Below are positions 60,412 to 64,000 of a DNA stretch of 64,000 nucleotides, piece after piece (the first letter of the stretch is position 1; each line of letters begins with the position of its first letter). Where the stretch lies: contig NZ_CP011456.1 of the NCBI RefSeq assembly GCF_001277295.1, positions 1,054,001 through 1,118,000 of the forward strand. Reading direction: 5' to 3'. The notes beneath the pieces were generated by a model. The model was not told the DNA's origin, searched no databases, and was given only the letters and a program-made list of their open reading frames with translations. Made by a program: the position numbers and the translations under genes. This DNA is from Anabaena sp. WA102 (lineage in GTDB: Bacteria; Cyanobacteriota; Cyanobacteriia; Cyanobacteriales; Nostocaceae).

Positions 60412-61275
60412 TCATTCCTTATACTCCTTCTCCACAGATAAATATTGCGGCACATTCATCAATTCTTGAAAATCCTGAAAATTCATCAAACCAGATAAAT
60501 TATCAGTCCTTCCCTGTTCCTTTAAATGACGAAAACAACCACTCATTACCTCAGTTACAGCCATCAATGCAGTCAGAGGGAAAAAGACAATTTTAAACCC
60601 CAAATTTTGCAATTCTGCGGGGGAAATAGCGGGAGTTTTCCCACCTTCAACAATATTTGCTACCAATGGCACATTAGGAAAAGCAGCACCTATAATTTCC
60701 AACTCTGTCACAGATTGGGGAGCTTCCACAAACAAGACATCTGCACCAGCATTGATGTATGATTGACCACGAGCAATGGCTTCCTCCAACCCCAAAGGCG
60801 CACGGGCATCAGTTCGGGCTATAATGACCAAACCGCTATCACCACGTGCTTCCACCGCAGCCCGGATTTTCCCCGCGTGTTCCGTCATCGAAATCACCCG
60901 TTTACCTGCAAAATGTCCGCATTTCTTCGGCCATTCTTGGTCTTCTAAAATAATCCCAGCTAAACCCAACTGCACCGCATCTTTTACAGTTCGCATCACA
61001 TTTAAAGCATTACCATAACCCGTATCACAATCAGCAATCAAGGGTATATTAATTGACTGAGCTATTCTCCCGACAGTGGATAAATTTTCCGTAGCAGTGA
61101 GAAAACCATAGTCAGGTAAACCCAAGGTAGAAGCAGCAATCCCAAAACCACTGGTAGCAGCGACATCAAAACCCGCCTTTTCTACCAATTTTGCACTCAA
61201 ACAGTCATAAACACCAGGAATAACGATAATTTCAGGACGTGCTAGTAATTCGCGCAGTTTTTGAGCAGCAGACAT
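60412..61275 (-). CDS. Isocitrate lyase/PEP mutase family enzyme
   Basis: 287 aa from the ATG at 61273-61275 (MSAAQKLRELLARPEIIVIP). A 47-codon upstream extension is read from CTTTGCGCC-type repeats and is rejected. Motifs: GVYDCLSAKLVEKAGFDVAA, TSGFGIAASTLGLPDYGFLT, the metal-binding IPLIADCDTGYGNALNVM, EDQEWPKKCGHFAGKRVIS with the catalytic-loop KKCGH, and VIIARTDARAPLGLEEAI. Members act as 2-methylisocitrate lyase, oxaloacetase or carboxy-PEP mutase; substrate cannot be decided. Divergent from the aldehyde dehydrogenase across 128 bp. Confidence 0.88.
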   Translation of the reverse strand: MSAAQKLRELLARPEIIVIPGVYDCLSAKLVEKAGFDVAATSGFGIAASTLGLPDYGFLTATENLSTVGRIAQSINIPLIADCDTGYGNALNVMRTVKDAVQLGLAGIILEDQEWPKKCGHFAGKRVISMTEHAGKIRAAVEARGDSGLVIIARTDARAPLGLEEAIARGQSYINAGADVLFVEAPQSVTELEIIGAAFPNVPLVANIVEGGKTPAISPAELQNLGFKIVFFPLTALMAVTEVMSGCFRHLKEQGRTDNLSGLMNFQDFQELMNVPQYLSVEKEYKE

Positions 61276-61403
61276 ACAAATAACTCTAAATGGACTATTT
61301 TGAGAATACAATAAATACTGTAAAAACGTTTTCGGAAGCTTACGGTATTTCTTCCTTTGCGCCTTTGCGCCTTTGCGAGAGATAAAATTTAAATTAATCA
61401 CAA

Positions 61404-62825
61404 ATGAGTAAACCAATAGAAGTCCGCAACCCCCGCACAGGTAAATTTGATTATGTCATCGTTCCTCCACCACCAAAATTACTTTCCCAACAATGTCACC
61501 GTTTGCGGAGAGGACAAATTATCTGGCAAAAATTAGGAATTGAAGGCAGAATTGCCGCTTTAAAAGCATGGAAACAAGCTATATTATCAGACCGAACACA
61601 ATTAATAGAAGCTTTAGTTAGTGATACGGGAAGATTATCAACATCAGTGACAGAAGTAGATTCTTTTATTTCTAGTATTGATAAATGGTGTAATTTAGCT
61701 CCACAATTAATACAAGGGACAGCAAAAAATACATCTATTCCTTTTATTGCTTTACAACAAATGGCTGTTCCTTATCCTCTAGTTGGCGTAATTAGTCCTT
61801 GGAATTTCCCCCTATTGTTATCTACAATTGATACGATTCCGGCTTTACTAGCGGGTTGTGCCGTAATCGTTAAACCCAGTGAAATTACTCCCCGTTTTGT
61901 TGCTCCTTTGATGACTACAATCAATACAATTCCTCAATTACGTGATGTTTTAAACTTTGTTGAAGGAGCAGGACAAACAGGAGCAGATTTAATAGAAGAT
62001 GTAGATTTAATTTGTTTTACAGGTAGTGTAGAAACTGGGCGGTTAGTGGCAGAAGCGGCAGCCCAAAAATTTATTCCTGCTTTCTTAGAACTAGGAGGAA
62101 AAGACCCAGCTATTGTTTTAGAATCAGCAGATTTAGATTTAGCAACCTCAGCAATTTTGTGGGGTTCTGTTGTGAACTCTGGACAGTCCTGTTTATCAAT
62201 TGAAAGAATTTATGTTGCTGAATCTATCTTTGAAGAATTTTATCATCAATTAGTCACTAAAGCCCATGAATTGAAATTGGCATATCCAACTATTGAAAGT
62301 GGTGAAATTGGTCCAATTATTTGTGAAAAACAAGCGGCTATTATTAATGATCATCTGTTAGATGCTGTTGCCAAAGGTGCAGTAATTCACTCTGGTGGTA
62401 AAGTAGAAGAATTAGGTGGAGGTTGGTGGTGTCGTCCTACGGTTATGACTGAAGTTGATCATTCTATGAAAGTCATGACTGAAGAAACATTTGGTCCAAT
62501 TATGCCGATTATGCCTTTTGCTAATATAGAAGCAGCGATAAATTTAGCTAATGATTCTATTTATGGATTAAGTGCTGCTATATTTTCTGAATCAGAAGAG
62601 TTAGCATTAGAAATTGGTATGCAAATAGATGTAGGTGCTATTAGTATTAATGATGCAGGTTTAACAGCTATGATGCACGAAGGAGAGAAAAATTCCTTTA
62701 AATTTTCTGGTTTGGGAGGTTCACGCATGGGTAAAGCTGCCTTTAAACGCTTTATGCGAAAAAAAGCCTTTTTGATTAAAACTAACTTTGATAAAGACCC
62801 TTGGTGGTTTAATAATGAAGAGTAG
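61404..62825 (+). CDS. Aldehyde dehydrogenase (NAD(P)-dependent)
   Basis: 473 aa. NAD region VGVISPWNFPLLLSTIDTIP and AVIVKPSEITPRFVAPLM; FTGSVETGRLVAEAA; general-base motif FLELGGKDPAIVL; catalytic cysteine in VNSGQSCLSIERIYVAES; TEETFGPIMPIMPF. The end KKAFLIKTNFDKDPWWFNN is typical of cyanobacterial members. Oxidises an unidentified aldehyde to the acid. ATG at 61404, 128 bp from the divergent PEP-mutase gene, so the two may share control. Complete. Confidence 0.92.
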   Translation: MSKPIEVRNPRTGKFDYVIVPPPPKLLSQQCHRLRRGQIIWQKLGIEGRIAALKAWKQAILSDRTQLIEALVSDTGRLSTSVTEVDSFISSIDKWCNLAPQLIQGTAKNTSIPFIALQQMAVPYPLVGVISPWNFPLLLSTIDTIPALLAGCAVIVKPSEITPRFVAPLMTTINTIPQLRDVLNFVEGAGQTGADLIEDVDLICFTGSVETGRLVAEAAAQKFIPAFLELGGKDPAIVLESADLDLATSAILWGSVVNSGQSCLSIERIYVAESIFEEFYHQLVTKAHELKLAYPTIESGEIGPIICEKQAAIINDHLLDAVAKGAVIHSGGKVEELGGGWWCRPTVMTEVDHSMKVMTEETFGPIMPIMPFANIEAAINLANDSIYGLSAAIFSESEELALEIGMQIDVGAISINDAGLTAMMHEGEKNSFKFSGLGGSRMGKAAFKRFMRKKAFLIKTNFDKDPWWFNNEE

Positions 62826-63309
62826 GGATATAGAAACTGGGTAAGTAAGTGAACACAATAAAATCGAATACAGACAAAAAGTCAATTCTGTTTATTATCA
62901 AAGAAAAGATCGCTCAATTTTCCAGACTTGATATTACTTCTAACTTCTTCTAAATCCTCTTGATAACGCAGCGTGGCGCAGGGACATACTCCCGAATGGG
63001 CGCAGGCCATGCGCCCCTACCTCTTGATAACGTAGCGTGGCGTTAGCCATACTCCCGAATGGGCGCAGGGCCTGCGCCCCTACCTCCTGATAGCGTAGCG
63101 TGGCGTTAGCCATACTTCTAGCCCTCACAGACAACTTTTTCAGCAAACCCTAAGTAGCTTGGCACAATTAAATATAAAACCTCTCTCCAAACCTCTCCCC
63201 TACCAGGGGAGAGGCTTTGACTCCCCCTTTCCTACCAGGGAAGGGGGTTGGGGGTTTAGGTTTATATTATACTTTTTAACGCCCACTTACTTATTGGATA
63301 ATAGTCTTT
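62826..63309. repeat. Repeat-filled intergenic region
   Basis: Contains an M2 fragment (62840-62865, AAGTAAGTGAACACAATAAA), about two and a half tandem units of roughly 62 bp (62960-63115) with GGGCGCAGGC.ATGCGCCCCT palindromes and GTAGCGTGGCGTTAGCCATA, and CCTCTCCCCTACCAGGGGAG hairpins (63176-63250). No gene. Confidence 0.7.
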
Positions 63310-63482
63310 CAGAGGAAGAAGCAACAGGGAACAGAAAAAACTCATGTTTAAAAACATGAGATTGAAATAATGACACTGTTTTTTTTCGTGCTACGCATCT
63401 TTTAAAAACATCTTTTTCTTGACTGAAGCTCTAAACTGGTGAAACTTTAGTTTCTTATCTGTTCCCTGTTCCCTTTTTTTGT
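63310..63482. repeat. Dispersed repeat family R2, copy 3 (inverted)
   Basis: Reverse complement of 20925-21118: GAAGCAACAGGGAACAGAAA, the CTCATGTTTAAAAACATGAG palindrome, TGACACTGTTTTTTTTCGTG, CTACGCATCTTTTAAAAACA and TTATCTGTTCCCTGTTCCCT. It ends 30 bp before hisS. Confidence 0.75.
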
Positions 63483-63512
63483 AATTAATTTCCCATTTAT
63501 TAAGGTAAAAAA

Positions 63513-64000
63513 ATGACTAAAAGTGACAAAATTAACTTTTCTACTCCTAGCGGTTTTCCCGAATTTTTACCTAGCGAAAAGCGTCTAGAAGTATATTTAC
63601 TAGATATTATTCGTCAGGTTTTTGAAAGTTATGGTTTTACACCTATTGAAACTCCAGCAGTGGAAAGGTTAGAAGTCCTGCAAGCTAAAGGTAATCAAGG
63701 TGACAATATTATTTATGGTATTGAGCCAATTTTACCACCAAATCGCCAAGCAGAAAAGGATAAATCTGGAGAAACTGGTTCAGAAGCCAGGGCTTTAAAA
63801 TTTGATCAAACTGTTCCTCTTGCTGCGTATATTGCCCGTCACTTAAATGAATTAACTTTTCCTTTTGCTCGTTATCAAATGGATATGGTATTTCGGGGTG
63901 AACGGGCAAAAGATGGACGGTTTCGGCAGTTTCGACAATGTGATATTGATGTGGTTGCTCGTGGTAAACTGAGTTTACTTTATGATGCCCAAATGCCGGC
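63513..64000 (+). CDS. hisS: Histidyl-tRNA synthetase, 5' part
   Basis: Frame from ATG 63513 to the right edge, 162 codons. KINFSTPSGFPEFLPSEKRL, then VFESYGFTPIETPAVERLEV (motif 1 region), ALKFDQTVPLAAYIARHLNE and the motif 2 stretch FARYQMDMVFRGERAKDGRF, followed by RQFRQCDIDVV. It charges tRNA-His. Motif 2 and the D-x-T-V-P region are intact; the HisA motif is outside the window. HisZ (regulatory paralogue) is less likely given the typical R-F-R-Q-F-x-Q-C-D text. The leader TTAAGGTAAAAAA has AAGG near the start. Confidence 0.9.
   Translation, partial: MTKSDKINFSTPSGFPEFLPSEKRLEVYLLDIIRQVFESYGFTPIETPAVERLEVLQAKGNQGDNIIYGIEPILPPNRQAEKDKSGETGSEARALKFDQTVPLAAYIARHLNELTFPFARYQMDMVFRGERAKDGRFRQFRQCDIDVVARGKLSLLYDAQMP

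Noticed and set aside
61276..61416. 47-residue N-terminal extension of the PEP-mutase family enzyme
   Set aside because: It is read from CTTTGCGCC-type repeats and the divergent upstream region; the family start MSAAQKLRELLARP is at 61275.
1..64000. tRNA or rRNA genes
   Set aside because: I looked for T-loop-like GTTCRA words flanked by acceptor stems and for rRNA landmarks and found none convincing; a tRNAscan-type run would be decisive.

Overview
The window looks like chromosomal DNA of a filamentous, heterocyst-clade (Nostocales-type) cyanobacterium. It carries psaC (photosystem I), a Tab2/Atab2 homologue, a DUF6464 protein, many GCGATCGC (HIP1) octamers, heptanucleotide tandem repeats, and several Uma2, DUF29 and Rpn-type genes, all typical of that group. 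Base composition is AT-rich by eye. The genus cannot be fixed from sequence alone; a bloom-forming Dolichospermum/Aphanizomenon-like genome would fit the heavy load of small repeats.

Region 1 (about 1.4-31 kb, nearly all genes on the minus strand) is a cell-surface polysaccharide locus. Its core is an apparently complete set for CMP-pseudaminic acid: pseB (19758-20768), pseC (16435-17613), pseH-like (11221-11775), pseG (13323-14378), pseI (10083-11138) and a pseF/SpsF-type cytidylyltransferase (15015-15761). With it lie an ABC flippase-like exporter and a pseudaminic-acid-associated methylase that is broken by a one-base shift at a run of nine G. Downstream are a 512-aa putative capsule-type transferase, glycosyltransferases, an FkbM methyltransferase and an EpsG/Wzy-like polymerase bracketed by inverted copies of a small transposable element. 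Upstream (20.8-31.2 kb) the locus is decayed. It holds three related repeat blocks, an IS4-family insertion sequence, an epimerase with an internal deletion, Uma2/DUF29/nuclease fragments, a GDP-mannose dehydratase whose last codons come from a Uma2 remnant, and a second GT4 transferase.

Region 2 (31-57 kb) is mostly housekeeping: glmS, psaC, DUF6464, fmt, a secreted or anchored unknown protein, a ClC-CBS-Usp transporter, pmbA/tldE, Tab2, type-4 uracil-DNA glycosylase, cinA, a B12-binding radical SAM protein, a higB-higA toxin-antitoxin pair, trpS and metF. A 17-copy tandem array with 81/82/72-bp periods fills 43767-45103.

Region 3 (57-64 kb) has a Uma2 gene, a DUF262 gene translationally coupled to a truncated AAA ATPase (a likely defence-type pair, now broken), an unrecognised 233-aa gene, a PEP-mutase/isocitrate-lyase family enzyme, a divergent aldehyde dehydrogenase and the start of hisS.

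The most unusual aspects are the mobile and repetitive content and its effects on genes. Several non-autonomous elements can be delimited because filled and empty sites both occur in the window. One element supplies the last base of the cinA stop codon, one adjoins an aminotransferase remnant, and another has duplicated a glycosyltransferase start region. A 33-bp hairpin recurs about a dozen times, once with matching changes in both arms. The G9 tract in the pseudaminic methylase is a candidate phase-variation switch. I found no rRNA, no tRNA and no CRISPR array.
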